Positions 20,132-28,186 are shown, counted from the stretch's first letter. The stretch is 64,000 nucleotides of DNA from Streptomyces sp. 1331.2 (GCF_900199205.1 NZ_OBMJ01000001.1:3847001-3911000), one strand, 5' to 3'. Translations and numbers: made by a program. The notes: generated from the sequence alone by a model not told the origin.

Positions 20132-20793
20132 GACGCCACCCGCGCGATCGAGGCCCGGACGGCCTCCAGGGCGCCCTCGGGGAAGTCCACGGCCCCGCCG
20201 ATCGCCGCCGCGGCGATCTCGGCCTCGGCGCTCTCCTCGATCGCCACCACGAGGTTGCCGGCAGCCGCCGCGTCCGGGCCGAACACCAGCAGCCCGTGGT
20301 TGGCCAGGAGGACCGCGGCCGTCGTCGGGCGCCGCTCCAGGACGTCCGCGATGCCCCGGACCGACACGTCCGACCCGCGCGGCCCCCACGGCACCACCGG
20401 CACCTCTTCGGGCTGTCCGAAGCGCAGCATCGGTTCGGTGCGGCACGGCAGCGGCCGGTGGGCCACCGCGAAGGCGGTCGCGGCGGGTGAGTGGGTATGG
20501 ATGATCGCGCCCACGTGCGGGCGAGCGCGGTAGACGGCGCTGTGCATGGTGATGATCTCGGCGCTGACGGAGCGCAGTTCTCCTGCCAGGACCTGCCCGT
20601 CGAGACCGACGGTCGCCAACTGGTGCGGCTCCAGGTCGCGGACGAACCCCGGGGTCAGCAGGAAGCGGTCGGCGTCGAGCCGGACGCTCAGGTTGGCGTG
20701 CCCGGAGTGCGACATCACTCCCGCCACGAAGAGCTGCCGGGCGGCGTCGACGAGTTGGTGGGCCCGGCTCTTCACTTCAGGTGTGTCTGTCAT
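20128..20793 (-). CDS. Class II aldolase/adducin family protein
   Basis: A 221-residue class II aldolase with the metal-site pair AIIHTHSPAATAFAV (His-x-His) and a later His in AAVLLANHGLLVFG, plus SHSGHANLSVRL near the N-terminus, which supplies the Asn of the substrate pocket. Such enzymes cleave phosphorylated sugars (fuculose- or ribulose-phosphate type) or act on related hydroxy-acids. The substrate is not readable. Start ATG 20793 is preceded by GACGAAGAG. It is the first gene of an operon with the CMD-family gene and is divergent from a MerR regulator. Confidence 0.85.
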   Translation of the reverse strand: MTDTPEVKSRAHQLVDAARQLFVAGVMSHSGHANLSVRLDADRFLLTPGFVRDLEPHQLATVGLDGQVLAGELRSVSAEIITMHSAVYRARPHVGAIIHTHSPAATAFAVAHRPLPCRTEPMLRFGQPEEVPVVPWGPRGSDVSVRGIADVLERRPTTAAVLLANHGLLVFGPDAAAAGNLVVAIEESAEAEIAAAAIGGAVDFPEGALEAVRASIARVAS

Positions 20794-20860
20794 CTCTTCG
20801 TCTCCGATGCTCCGTCGGCGGCGGCCGGTTCGCCGCCGCTGCACGTGCCGGCCACTCTGC

Positions 20861-20882
20861 GACTTGAACTAAGGTTCAAGTC
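20861..20882. promoter_or_regulatory. Candidate MerR operator in the divergent promoter
   Basis: A perfect inverted repeat with 9-bp arms (GACTTGAAC / GTTCAAGTC) and a 4-bp spacer lies between the aldolase and MerR genes. MerR proteins bind such dyads between the -35 and -10 boxes, and the TTGAAC half-site resembles the SoxR-type operator. Confidence 0.65.
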
Positions 20883-20918
20883 AAGCGCCGGCCGGCACGA
20901 CGAGACGAGGTGCAGAGC

Positions 20919-21302
20919 ATGCTCATGACGATCGGTCAGCTCGCCGAGATCACCGACGTTCCCGCGTCAGCCATCCGGTACTGGGAACGCCACGGTCTGC
21001 TGCCGGCCCCCGAACGCCAGAGCGGGCAGCGGCGCTATCCGCCGGAGGCTGCGGACCGGATCGTGCTGCTGCGCAAGTTCCAGCAAGCCGGGCTGACCCT
21101 GGCCGAGGTCAGGGAGTTCCAGCAGGACCAGCCGCGCAGGCAGGCGATGATCCGCACCAAGATCGCCGAGATCGAGCAGCGCATGGTCGATCTCGACCAC
21201 GCCCGCCAGCTCCTGACCCACGCCCTCCAGTGCGGCAAGACGGACATCGTCAGCTGCCCGACCTTCCGGGACCAGATGTCGACCTGGACCCGGTCCGACT
21301 GA
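20919..21302 (+). CDS. MerR-family transcriptional regulator
   Basis: A 127-residue MerR protein: MTIGQLAEITDVPASAIRYWERHGLLPAPERQSGQRRYPPEAADRI is the N-terminal HTH. A dimerisation coiled coil with IAEIEQRMVDLDHARQLLTHALQC follows. Two C-terminal Cys residues in CGKTDIVSC suggest a metal or redox effector, somewhat like the SoxR or metal-sensing branches, though the exact SoxR Cys pattern is not present. ATG 20919 follows GAGACGAGG. It probably controls the divergent aldolase/CMD operon through the dyad at 20861-20882. Confidence 0.9.
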   Translation: MLMTIGQLAEITDVPASAIRYWERHGLLPAPERQSGQRRYPPEAADRIVLLRKFQQAGLTLAEVREFQQDQPRRQAMIRTKIAEIEQRMVDLDHARQLLTHALQCGKTDIVSCPTFRDQMSTWTRSD

Positions 21303-21388
21303 CGGCGGGTGACCGTGCCGGGCGGTGCGAGACGACGTCGACGCCTTGCACGGCTGGTGAGTCCGGCCCCGAACCGAGACCACGCAAC

Positions 21389-21427
21389 GACGAGGGCCCC
21401 GACCGTCGTACGGTCGGGGCCCTCGTC
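21389..21427 (-). terminator. tRNA-linked terminator hairpin, left copy
   Basis: A perfect 18-bp stem with a 3-nt loop (GACGAGGGCCCCGACCGT and its complement) lies just downstream, on the minus strand, of a tRNA-Ser 3' fragment. A nearly identical hairpin is repeated at 29099-29137. Confidence 0.85.
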
Positions 21428-21443
21428 TGCCCTGGCGGGCGAA

Positions 21444-21496
21444 GGCGGAGGATACGAAATTCGAACTCGTGAGGGATTGCTCCCCACACGATTTCC
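21444..21496 (-). pseudogene. tRNA-Ser 3' half (anticodon loop to acceptor), relic attachment site
   Basis: Read on the minus strand this is GGAAATCGTG (anticodon loop with GGA plus 3' stem), a long variable arm, the T arm ACGAGTTCGAATTTCGT (one stem mismatch) and the acceptor 3' strand ATCCTCCGCC. The 5' half of a tRNA is not present upstream. It is therefore a 3' fragment of tRNA-Ser(GGA), the usual scar of integrase-mediated insertion into a tRNA gene. Confidence 0.8.
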
Positions 21497-21664
21497 GGCT
21501 GTCCGGGGCGGCCGTAGGGGTTCCGACCTGCGGTGGAGTGATCCGCCGACTGGGCTCTGAACGCCGGCGGACCCAGGAGAACGCAACCAGAACCGCAACC
21601 AGAACCGGCCGCATCAGGCCTCTCCCGCGCGGTGGGGATGACGTCTCATCCGGATCACCCGTGG

Positions 21665-21690
21665 GCGTGGACCTTCCCCGTCGCGGGTAC
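21665..21690 (+). promoter_or_regulatory. Candidate sigma-B-type promoter
   Basis: GCGT, 16 bp, GGGTAC fits the streptomycete stress sigma (SigB family) pattern GNNT-N14-16-GGGTAY. It lies 140 bp upstream of the first DUF5994 gene. This is a pattern match only. Confidence 0.35.
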
Positions 21691-21829
21691 CCGAGCCACG
21701 GTGGACGGACCGGTCCGGGGCCGAGGGTGCGGAGTACCGTGGGAATGTCGGAGCGGCTCGACCGGCAGCGACGGAGGACCGCTTCTGCGGTGGCGGACGG
21801 GACGTGCGTCCGCGGATGGGTGGCGTGCC

Positions 21830-22321
21830 ATGTCGGATGAATCCGGTCCCCCGCACCACGGTCTTCTTCCGGAGCGGCTGCGGCAGGCCGCGAAGCCTGG
21901 AACGCTCCTGCTGCGCCTGGCGACCACGCGGTCGAGGGAGGGCCCGCTGGACGGCGCCTGGTGGCCTCGTTCACGGGATGTCGGTGCCGAGTTGCCCGGT
22001 CTGGTCAGGGCGTTGACCGAACACCTGGGCCCCGTGGTGAGCGTGGGGCTGGACGCGGACGCCTGGGACGAGGTGCCGCCCAGGCTGGTCATCGACGGGC
22101 GGTCGGTGCACATCGACCGGTACCCGGTCGGCGACGACACGGTGATCGTCACACGGGGAGACCGCGATCACTTCAGTCTGCTCGTCGTTCCCCCGCAGGC
22201 GGCTCAGGAGGCGGCCCTGGCCGCGATGGCACGTGCGGTCGAGGCCGGTGGAACCGGCTCGGCACGGCAGATCCTCGTCTCGACCGGCGCGGGCTCCGAG
22301 CCACCGGTCGAAGCGGTCTGA
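21830..22321 (+). CDS. DUF5994 family protein (paralogue 1)
   Basis: A 163-residue protein with the DUF5994 hallmarks: LLLRLATTRSREGPLDGAWWPRSRDVGAELPGLV, VGLDADAWDEVPPRLVIDGRSVHIDRYP, and HFSLLVVPPQAAQEAALAAM. The family is restricted to actinobacteria, small and cytosolic, often multicopy, and has no known function. A possible SigB-type promoter precedes it. This copy belongs to the same subgroup as the one at 23502, with WDEVPR and ITRGxxDHF motifs. The small gene at 22380 follows on the same strand and may be cotranscribed. Confidence 0.85.
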   Translation: MSDESGPPHHGLLPERLRQAAKPGTLLLRLATTRSREGPLDGAWWPRSRDVGAELPGLVRALTEHLGPVVSVGLDADAWDEVPPRLVIDGRSVHIDRYPVGDDTVIVTRGDRDHFSLLVVPPQAAQEAALAAMARAVEAGGTGSARQILVSTGAGSEPPVEAV

Positions 22322-22379
22322 GAGGCCCGGCATCGCAGGTCGGGCCGCTCGGAAGGACAGGAGAGGCAGGGTCGGCAGG

Positions 22380-22625
22380 ATGTCCGTCTACGTGAAACTC
22401 TCGCCCGAGGCCCGGGCACCGGCGGAGCCGTCGGGTGGGCCGCTGGACCTGCAGTACGAGGACGGCGCGGACGGCGTCACCTTCGAGTACGACCTGCACC
22501 CCAGCGGGGCGCTTCGTGTCCTGCGGGTCTTCGAGGACACCCCGCACCGGGTCGAGGCGTGCTTCAGCCCCGGAGCGTGGCTCCAGGTCGCGGGCACCTA
22601 CCTGCGAAGCGGCTCCGAGTACTGA
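22380..22625 (+). CDS. Small hypothetical protein (81 aa)
   Basis: A short acidic protein starting MSVYVKLSPEARAPAEPSGGPLDLQYEDG and ending HRVEACFSPGAWLQVAGTYLRSGSEY. It has a likely ribosome site AGGACAGGAGAGG upstream of ATG 22380. I do not recognise a family. The reading shows alternating beta-type segments and no membrane helix. It lies 58 bp after a DUF5994 gene in the island, which suggests a shared transcript. Its last codons run into a tandem repeat. Confidence 0.6.
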   Translation: MSVYVKLSPEARAPAEPSGGPLDLQYEDGADGVTFEYDLHPSGALRVLRVFEDTPHRVEACFSPGAWLQVAGTYLRSGSEY

Positions 22626-22652
22626 CGGCGTACTGACGGCGTACTGACGGCG
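22620..22652 (+). repeat. Three tandem 11-bp repeats covering a stop codon
   Basis: TACTGACGGCG is repeated three times without a gap. The first copy contains the last sense codon and the TGA of the preceding small gene, giving in effect repeated stop signals. Confidence 0.85.
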
Positions 22653-22708
22653 ATCCATCGGGAGCACAAGAGCGAAGGATCGGGCGGCGGCGTCACCGGT
22701 GGTCGGCG

Positions 22709-23311
22709 TCACCGCTGGTCGGCCGCGGGCCCGAAGGCCGAGCGCCCGGGCGAGGACGACGGCCCGCCCCACCGGGCGGAGCCCCAGGCCGGGACCGAGG
22801 GGTCGCGTACCGGCCAGACGATCCCTCGCCGGTCGGGCACCTTCGCGGACGGCTCGTCGGCGAGCAGTTCGCTCGCCGTCCTGGTGTTCGCGGGATCGGC
22901 GGCCGCGGCCATGAGCCGGGCGGCGGCGACGGCTCCCGTCCGGGGTGGGACGACCAGCAGGGTCAGCCGGCGGGGAAGGTGTGAGCGGACCGAGATCGTG
23001 TGCTGGTCCTGCACGGCGGTGGACCCGTTCGCGTGGACGGTGTGGGTCACGTGGACGGTGCGGCCCGCGACCGGGATCCGTCGGGGGAGAGGCAACCACT
23101 GGGCGGGGTTCACGGTGATTCTGGCGACGTGGCCCCACCGCTTGTGCAGTTCGGCGGCCAGGGCGGGGAGTTCGAAAGGAAGGTCCTGCGACCGGGGCCA
23201 CCATGCCCCGTCCAGCCGTCCGGCTCGCGGTCCGGACGGTGCCAGGTACAACCGCAGTACGGGCTCGGGCCCGGCGGGACCGGTAACGGGCGCGCCGCCG
23301 ATCACGGTCAT
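22709..23311 (-). CDS. DUF5994 family protein (paralogue 2, with C-terminal tail)
   Basis: A 200-residue protein with LRLYLAPSGPRAGRLDGAWWPRSQDLPFELPALAAELHKRWG, ITVNPAQWLPLPRRIPVAGRTVHV, LLVVPPRTGAVAAARLM and DPANTRTASELL, followed by a Pro/Ser-rich tail. It is close to the copy at 28187, and even their upstream DNA is similar, so the two arose by duplication. ATG 23311 begins MTVIGGAPV. No function is known for the family. The tail of about 45 residues after the conserved domain looks disordered. Confidence 0.85.
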   Translation of the reverse strand: MTVIGGAPVTGPAGPEPVLRLYLAPSGPRAGRLDGAWWPRSQDLPFELPALAAELHKRWGHVARITVNPAQWLPLPRRIPVAGRTVHVTHTVHANGSTAVQDQHTISVRSHLPRRLTLLVVPPRTGAVAAARLMAAAADPANTRTASELLADEPSAKVPDRRGIVWPVRDPSVPAWGSARWGGPSSSPGRSAFGPAADQR

Positions 23312-23440
23312 GATCACGGACCTGTCTCCGGACCTGAGCGGTGCCACGTCCGGGATTGCCGTTCGCCGGAAACGACGCGAGTGGCCGGTGCCGGCATGCG
23401 AGGTGCCTCCAGTACGTCCAGGCTGCTCCCGGTCCGGTTC
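23312..23440 (-). repeat. Duplicated promoter/leader region, copy 1
   Basis: About 125 bp directly upstream of paralogue 2 is clearly similar to 28766-28895 upstream of paralogue 4. Shared blocks include GGAGACAGG/GGGGACAGG near the start, CCGGCGAACGGC, and GCATGCCGG. Conservation of non-coding DNA this long implies a recent duplication or a shared control region. Confidence 0.7.
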
Positions 23441-23501
23441 CGGGCCGGACCCGGCGCGGCCCGGCCCGGACCCGGCACGGTGGTGAGCGGTCACGGACCG
23501 C

Positions 23502-23951
23502 TCACCCGAGCAGGAGTTCGGCGGCCGGGGTGTGGTTGCCGGTTGCCGAGGCCGCCGTCATCGCCGAGGCCGCGGTCCGCCTGCTGGTGCGGGGCGGTAC
23601 CACCAGCAGGAGGAAGTGATCTTGGAAGCCCCGGGTGATGCTGATCGTCGCGTCGCTCGCGGCGAACCAGTTGATCTTGACGGTGCAGCCGTTGACCACG
23701 ACCGACCGAGGTACTTCGTCCCAGGCCGCGGAGTCGAGGCCCACCCTGACGATGCGGCCCAGGTGGGCACCGAGCGCGGTGATCAGGTCCGGCAGCTCGT
23801 CCAGGACGTGCCCGGAGCGGGGCCACCAGGCCCCGTCGAAGATTCCCTCCCGCGCCATCGTCTGCTCCAGTACCAGGCGTGGCAGGAGCGGAGCCCCGGG
23901 CACCGACCACGACCCGGACGAGGAAGGAGTGGGAAGGGGGATCGGCATCAT
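23502..23951 (-). CDS. DUF5994 family protein (paralogue 3)
   Basis: A 149-residue copy with LVLEQTMAREGIFDGAWWPRSGHVLDELPDLITALGAHLG, LDSAAWDEVPRSVVVNGCTVKINWF, ITRGFQDHFLLLVVPPRTS and a C-terminal NHTPAAELLLG. It resembles paralogue 1 more than paralogue 2. Ile replaces the usual Leu before DGAWWPRS. It is tandem with paralogue 2 but separated by 190 bp that includes that gene's own leader, so independent transcription is likely. Confidence 0.85.
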   Translation of the reverse strand: MMPIPLPTPSSSGSWSVPGAPLLPRLVLEQTMAREGIFDGAWWPRSGHVLDELPDLITALGAHLGRIVRVGLDSAAWDEVPRSVVVNGCTVKINWFAASDATISITRGFQDHFLLLVVPPRTSRRTAASAMTAASATGNHTPAAELLLG

Positions 23952-24193
23952 CAGGAGCCGCCCGTCCGGTCCACGAGGGACCCGTCATGACCCAGGGCGA
24001 CACGAGCGCGAATGCCGGTGTGCGGAATGTCCTCGGTTGCCACCCACGGTACTCCGCGGGCGCCCTCGTCTGACGGTAACGCAGGAGTAGGCTTCACAGT
24101 GTCCAGGGCTTTCCGCATCCCGGTACCCCTTCCGGCTTCGTTCTGGGTGAACACTGTCCCGGCCGTCGGCAGGCAGCCGGAGATCGGGTAACG

Positions 24194-24628
24194 GTGAGCG
24201 CCGTGACCATTTCCTCCCCGCACTCGGCACGCCCCGGCCGCAGCCTCACTGTTGCCGATGCCATGGATTCGTGGGACTACCAGATAGCCGACGACAGCAC
24301 CGTCGACCAGGCCAACGACATCTTCCTGAGCGCCCACGTCGACTACCTGGTGGTGCGCGGCTACGACGGCCGGTGCGAAGGGCTGGTCACCCGGGCCGGG
24401 CTCCATCCGTTCCTGAGCCGTTCCTGGTCCACCGAGCGGACCGCGATCAGCTCTACGGCGCATCAACGGGGCCCGTTCACGTGGCCGAGCATGAGCCTGC
24501 GCCTGGCCGCGGTTGCGATGCGGATCAAGCATCTGGCCGTCTGGCCCGTCGTGGACGCGGACGGCTATCTCCTCGGTGTCCTCACGGCAGGCCGCGCTGC
24601 CGCCCTGCTCGCCGCTCCTTCCGCTTGA
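24194..24628 (+). CDS. CBS-domain protein
   Basis: A 144-residue protein with a GTG start. It has two half-CBS repeats: LTVADAMDSWDYQIADDSTVDQANDIFLSAHVDYLVVRGYDGRCEGLVTRAGL and MSLRLAAVAMRIKHLAVWPVVDADGYLLGVLTAGRAA. Single-pair CBS proteins bind adenine nucleotides such as AMP, ATP or NAD and act as energy or stress sensors. The stretch AISSTAHQRGPFTWPSM between the repeats is typical of a streptomycete subgroup. It stands among the DUF5994 and partner-switching genes, where a nucleotide-sensing input would make sense. Confidence 0.85.
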   Translation: MSAVTISSPHSARPGRSLTVADAMDSWDYQIADDSTVDQANDIFLSAHVDYLVVRGYDGRCEGLVTRAGLHPFLSRSWSTERTAISSTAHQRGPFTWPSMSLRLAAVAMRIKHLAVWPVVDADGYLLGVLTAGRAAALLAAPSA

Positions 24629-24660
24629 ACCGTCGTGTCCGTCCCGTCCTGCCGTCGTCA

Positions 24661-25104
24661 TCACGACCGTGGTCTCACCGCGCCCGGGTCGGTTGGCCGA
24701 CCCGGCAGGAGGAGGTCCGCCCAGACGGTCTTGCCGCAGCCTTCAGGGAAGGCGCCCCACTGCAGGGCCAGGCGGTCGACGATGAACAGTCCGTGGCCGC
24801 CGATCCGGGCAGGCTGGTGACTGCCGGGATCGGGTGGGGGGATGTCGGCGCGCGGATCCGTGACGGTGATGCGCAGACGTGAGCCGTCATCGTCCAGGTC
24901 CATGGCGAGGGGACCTGCCGTGTACCGGACGGCGTTGGTGAGCAGCTCTGATGCGACCAGTTGGGCGTCGTCGCCGGTGGTGGAGGGAGCCAGGCGCCAA
25001 TCGGCGAGGGCCTGGCGGGTGAACGCCCGCCCTTCGCGCACCGGGGAGGCTCCGCTGCCCGCGGCGAACGTCAGGTGTCGATGGTGGTGGACGGCTGCGG
25101 ACAT
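24661..25104 (-). CDS. ATP-binding protein, RsbW/SpoIIAB-like HATPase
   Basis: A 147-residue GHKL ATPase domain. LVASELLTNAVRYTAGPLAMDLDDDGSRLRITVTDPRADIPP carries the N box and the start of the ATP lid, and GGHGLFIVDRLALQWG is the G-box stretch. Such proteins phosphorylate STAS antagonists and hold sigma factors in partner-switching circuits. A STAS protein gene and an RsbU-like phosphatase gene lie within 3 kb. An alternative start fifteen bases upstream adds MGSDH. It is divergent from the phosphatase gene. Confidence 0.88.
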   Translation of the reverse strand: MSAAVHHHRHLTFAAGSGASPVREGRAFTRQALADWRLAPSTTGDDAQLVASELLTNAVRYTAGPLAMDLDDDGSRLRITVTDPRADIPPPDPGSHQPARIGGHGLFIVDRLALQWGAFPEGCGKTVWADLLLPGRPTDPGAVRPRS

Positions 25105-25500
25105 GTGGTCGCTTCCCATCGGTTCGGGCCATGCCCGGATGACGAAGTCTCGTCGCACCATGACGGCTACCCGGTCGGGCGAGGCTCACGCGGCAGGAGC
25201 CGAGGAAGACGGGTGAGCGGCCCGGACTCGCGGCACCGTGGGCTTCCGGACCTGCGGCGGATTCGCCCGGCCGCGTCGGCTCCGTACGGTGAACGGCCGG
25301 GGCCGGACGCCACGAAGCCCGAGCCACGGTGGAACCGCGCCGTGCTCCGCACGCCCTCGGCATACCGTCGACCCGCTGGAGCGCGCATCGCCCGGCAGCG
25401 GGGCGTAATGGAAGGAGTTGCCTCGGTGTCACGGACGCGGGGCGTTCGGCTCGGCAACAGCGGCACCCGACCCGACGACGGAAGACGGCGGTGAACGAGG
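25105..25500. other. Intergenic region, about 400 bp, without visible gene
   Basis: Divergent promoter space between the HATPase and phosphatase genes. Several frames are open, but their translations are Arg/Pro/Gly-biased and no good start or ribosome site was found. No strong inverted repeat was noticed. Confidence 0.4.
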
Positions 25501-26709
25501 ATGAGCGGTGACCAGCCGTCCGCCCCACCGGATCCCGGCCGGACGCACGGTACCGGCGAAGACCTGCTGTGGGGCCCGTTGCTGGACCGGACCCAGGAAC
25601 TGCCGCCCCGGATGATCGCTCCACTGGTCGCCGACGCGGTGCGCCGGTTCGGCGGTCGCGACCCGGTCCTCCTGCTGCAGGACTACGGACAGCTGGTCCT
25701 GGCACCCCTGCACGGGCGGGGGCTGATGGTCGGAGGGCCGGTGCCGATCGACGCCTCTCCCGCGGGTGAGGCGTTCCTGCACGGTGTTCCCGTCGAGGAA
25801 CCGCAGGAGGACGGCGTGCGGGTGTACCTGCCCCTGCCGGACGGCGGTGACGAGCTGGGTGTGCTTGCCCTGACTCTGGACGCCGTCGACGACGAGGACC
25901 GCCGGCTGCTGCGCGTCTTCTGCGCCCTGGTCGCCGATCTGCTGGTCACGAAGAACGCCTACACCGACCGGATCTTCCAGGCCCGGCGCCTCCAGCCGAT
26001 GAGCTTGGCCGCGGAGATCCAGTGGTCGCTCCTGCCACCGCTCTCGATGACGGCCCCCCTGGTCGCCGTGGCGGGCATCCTCGAACCGGCCTACCACGTG
26101 GCCGGGGACAGCTTCGACTACGCGCTCAACGACGACCTCCTGCACGTGGCGACCATCGATGCCATGGGCCACGGACTGGATGCCGCCACCATGGCGACCG
26201 TGGCCATCGGCGCGTACCGGCACGCGCGGCGCGCCGACATCGGACTGGCGGAGATCTACGCCTTCATGGACCGGGCCATCGCCGAACAGTTCGGGCCGGA
26301 CCACTTCGTCACCGCGCAGATGATGCGCCTGGACACCGTCTCCGGCCACCTGCAGTGGGTCAACGCCGGTCATCCGGCGCCATTGCTGATCCGCGGCCGT
26401 CGCGTCGTCGAGCGGTTGGAGAGTGCTACCACCCTGCCGGTCGGCTTCGGCGGCGAGCAGCCCGTGATCAGTGACCGGCTCCTGCGGCACGGGGACCGGC
26501 TGCTGTGCTTCACCGACGGCCTGGTCGAGGAACGCGCGCCCGGCGGGGGTCAGTTCGGTGAGCGTCAGCTCATCGACTGGGTCAACCGGGTCGAGCGCTC
26601 CGACTCCGGACTCCGGACCACGGTTCGCATGCTCTCCCACGTCCTCAAGGAGGAGCGGGGCGGGCGCACGAGCGACGATGCCACCCTGTTCGCGATCGAA
26701 TGGCGCTGA
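25501..26709 (+). CDS. PP2C-family protein phosphatase (RsbU/SpoIIE-like)
   Basis: A 402-residue protein. The N-terminal 165 residues form a GAF-like sensor (VPIDASPAGEAFLHGVPVEEPQEDGVRVYLPLPDGGDELGVLALTL). The C-terminal part is a SpoIIE/RsbU phosphatase: IFQARRLQPMSLAAEIQWSLLPP linker, PAYHVAGDSFDYAL and TIDAMGHGLDAATMATVA with metal Asp residues, NAGHPAPLL, DRLLCFTDGLVEERAP and TSDDATLFAIEW. It should dephosphorylate a STAS anti-anti-sigma factor, releasing a stress sigma factor. The HATPase at 24661 and STAS protein at 26880 are plausible partners. The start follows GAACGAGG. Confidence 0.92.
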   Translation: MSGDQPSAPPDPGRTHGTGEDLLWGPLLDRTQELPPRMIAPLVADAVRRFGGRDPVLLLQDYGQLVLAPLHGRGLMVGGPVPIDASPAGEAFLHGVPVEEPQEDGVRVYLPLPDGGDELGVLALTLDAVDDEDRRLLRVFCALVADLLVTKNAYTDRIFQARRLQPMSLAAEIQWSLLPPLSMTAPLVAVAGILEPAYHVAGDSFDYALNDDLLHVATIDAMGHGLDAATMATVAIGAYRHARRADIGLAEIYAFMDRAIAEQFGPDHFVTAQMMRLDTVSGHLQWVNAGHPAPLLIRGRRVVERLESATTLPVGFGGEQPVISDRLLRHGDRLLCFTDGLVEERAPGGGQFGERQLIDWVNRVERSDSGLRTTVRMLSHVLKEERGGRTSDDATLFAIEWR

Positions 26710-26760
26710 GCCGTCGGTGTCCCCCTGTGCCGGCCGGGCACCGCCCCCGAGCACCGCAGG

Positions 26761-26895
26761 TCAGGACCCTCCGGGCCCGGGGCCGGGGCGCTGGAGGTCG
26801 AAGACGGTGGCGCGGATGCCTTCGTCGGTGGCCAGGTCGGTGGTGATCAGCGGTTCGCCGCGGGTCAGGACGGGTCCGGTCAGGGACTGTGCGGT
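26761..26895 (-). pseudogene. GAF-domain remnant downstream of the STAS gene
   Basis: A minus-strand frame ending at 26761 encodes LTGPVLTRGEPLITTDLATD and a short continuation, which resembles the middle of GAF domains in actinobacterial sensor phosphatases. No start codon or domain remainder is present, and the STAS gene overlaps its upstream end. It is probably a leftover of a larger, deleted signalling gene. Confidence 0.35.
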
Positions 26896-27287
26896 GGGCA
26901 GGTGTCCGCCAGGGCGCTGCGGACGTCCGAGCAAATGGTGAAGACTTCGTCGGCGCCGGTGATCTCCAGTACTCGTCTGGTCTGAGGCGGCGGGGCGGCG
27001 AGCACCATCTCCACGCCGACGGCCCTCGCACGCCGGCGGGCGGTGAGGAGGGCGTTGAGGCATACCGAGTGGCAGAAGGCCAGGCCGGTCAGGTCGACGA
27101 TCAGCCGGGGCGGGCGGCTCTGCACCACCCGTGCGAGGGCTTGCTGCAAGGGGTGGCGGTCCTCCAGGTCCACCGCGCCGTCGAGGCGGACGATCACTGC
27201 CGCTCCATCGACCACCGTGGTGGTTGTTCGCAGCTGCGGTGTGAGGTGCTGGAGGCGGTCGGGCGCGGTCTCACGGATGCTCACCAT
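26880..27287 (-). CDS. STAS-domain anti-sigma factor antagonist
   Basis: A 135-residue STAS protein: VVDGAAVIVRLDGAVDLEDRHPLQQALARV, then LIVDLTGLAFCHSVCLNALLTARRRARAVGVEMVLAAPPPQTRRVLEITGADEVFTI. The Ser in CHSVC matches the residue phosphorylated by RsbW-like kinases, although the usual DSSG is replaced by HSVC. It fits an RsbV/BldG-like role together with the nearby kinase and phosphatase. ATG 27287 or GTG 27284 could start it. It overlaps the end of the upstream winged-helix gene by 17 bp, so the two form an operon. Confidence 0.88.
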   Translation of the reverse strand: MVSIRETAPDRLQHLTPQLRTTTTVVDGAAVIVRLDGAVDLEDRHPLQQALARVVQSRPPRLIVDLTGLAFCHSVCLNALLTARRRARAVGVEMVLAAPPPQTRRVLEITGADEVFTICSDVRSALADTCPPHSP

Positions 27288-27642
27288 GATGATCACCGGT
27301 AGGAAGCGTCTGGTGGGGGCCGGGGCTGGGGCCGGGGCGGAGACCGGGGCCGCCGAACAGTGCCAGCAGGCCTGCGATCTCGTGGTGGGCCTCGGCGGGA
27401 TGGCGGAAGTACGTGCCGCCGACGACGTGGTAGTGATTGCGACGTCCGTGCCGTGTACGGGTGAGAAAGCCGGCGTCCTCCAGATCGGTGACGATCGCCT
27501 GTACGGCCCTCTCGGTCACTCCGCACGTCGTCGCCAGATCCCGCAGGCGGATTTCCGCGTCACGCGAGATCGCCACGAGTACACGCGCGTGATGCGTCAG
27601 GAACGTCCACCTCGTCCGAGGCCCCTGCCCGTCTTCCCGCAT
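27271..27642 (-). CDS. Winged-helix (MarR-like) transcriptional regulator
   Basis: A 123-residue DNA-binding protein: RWTFLTHHARVLVAISRDAEIRLRDLATTCGVTERAVQAIVTDLEDAGFLTRTRHGRRNHYHVV is a complete winged helix, followed by EAHHEIAGLLALF and a Pro/Gly tail. Proteins of this type occur widely in streptomycetes beside STAS or DUF5994 genes. Upstream, GGGTAT at 27681-27676 could be the -10 of a SigB-type promoter, but no good -35 was found. It probably controls itself and the overlapping STAS gene. Confidence 0.85.
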   Translation of the reverse strand: MREDGQGPRTRWTFLTHHARVLVAISRDAEIRLRDLATTCGVTERAVQAIVTDLEDAGFLTRTRHGRRNHYHVVGGTYFRHPAEAHHEIAGLLALFGGPGLRPGPSPGPHQTLPTGDHHGEHP

Positions 27643-27898
27643 GGCACAAGTATGCTCCCGGATTCCGGTTTTGGGATACCCGAGTCCAGGATCGTCAATG
27701 GTCGTTGCAGCCCGGCCACCCCGCGCGCCGTCCGCCACGACCCTTCCCGGATGTCGTCTACCTCGAAGATCGGCCACCTCCTCCACTCCTGGACCCGTCG
27801 TGGCGCCGGAGCCGCCGGCCGACATCCCCGGGTCGCCCTCCGTCCGCCCGTCTCGTACGGTCGTGGTCGGGGCAGGAGCGTTGTCACAGGAGGCCACG

Positions 27899-28150
27899 AT
27901 GCGGCGCTACCGGTGGATTCTGGAGACCCAGGACGACGACGGCCACTGGTCCCGGCAGGGCGACACGACGATGCCGAATCCGCTGGAGTACGACGGTCCG
28001 CCGCAGCGGGCGGCCAACCACCTCAGGGACGTGTTCGTCCGCACCCTCTCCCGGCCCGCACCGGGCCCCAGGGCGGTCAGGGTCCCACTCTGGGAAGGGA
28101 CCGGTGTCGACGGCGAGCCGGAGGCCGAGACCGAGTGGTCACGCGAGTGA
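27899..28150 (+). CDS. Small hypothetical protein (83 aa)
   Basis: Starts MRRYRWILETQDDDGHWSRQGDTTMPNPLEYDG and continues with AANHLRDVFVRTLSRP and VRVPLWEGTGVDG. A strong ribosome site CACAGGAGG lies seven bases before ATG 27899. I do not recognise a family. The aromatic and acidic composition looks like a small soluble beta protein. It is divergent from the winged-helix gene and convergent with a DUF5994 gene, with a hairpin at its stop codon. Confidence 0.65.
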   Translation: MRRYRWILETQDDDGHWSRQGDTTMPNPLEYDGPPQRAANHLRDVFVRTLSRPAPGPRAVRVPLWEGTGVDGEPEAETEWSRE

Positions 28151-28176
28151 CGTCCACCCGGCCCGGGTGGACGTCA
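28148..28176. terminator. Bidirectional terminator between convergent genes
   Basis: A 13-bp perfect stem (TGACGTCCACCCG and its complement) with a 3-nt loop begins inside the stop codon of the small gene and ends 10 bp before the DUF5994 stop on the other strand. Confidence 0.75.
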
Positions 28177-28186
28177 TGCCTGCTGC

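Noticed and set aside
21444..21496. A functional tRNA-Ser gene
   Set aside because: Only the 3' half is present, with a T-stem mismatch. No D arm or 5' acceptor strand could be found upstream.
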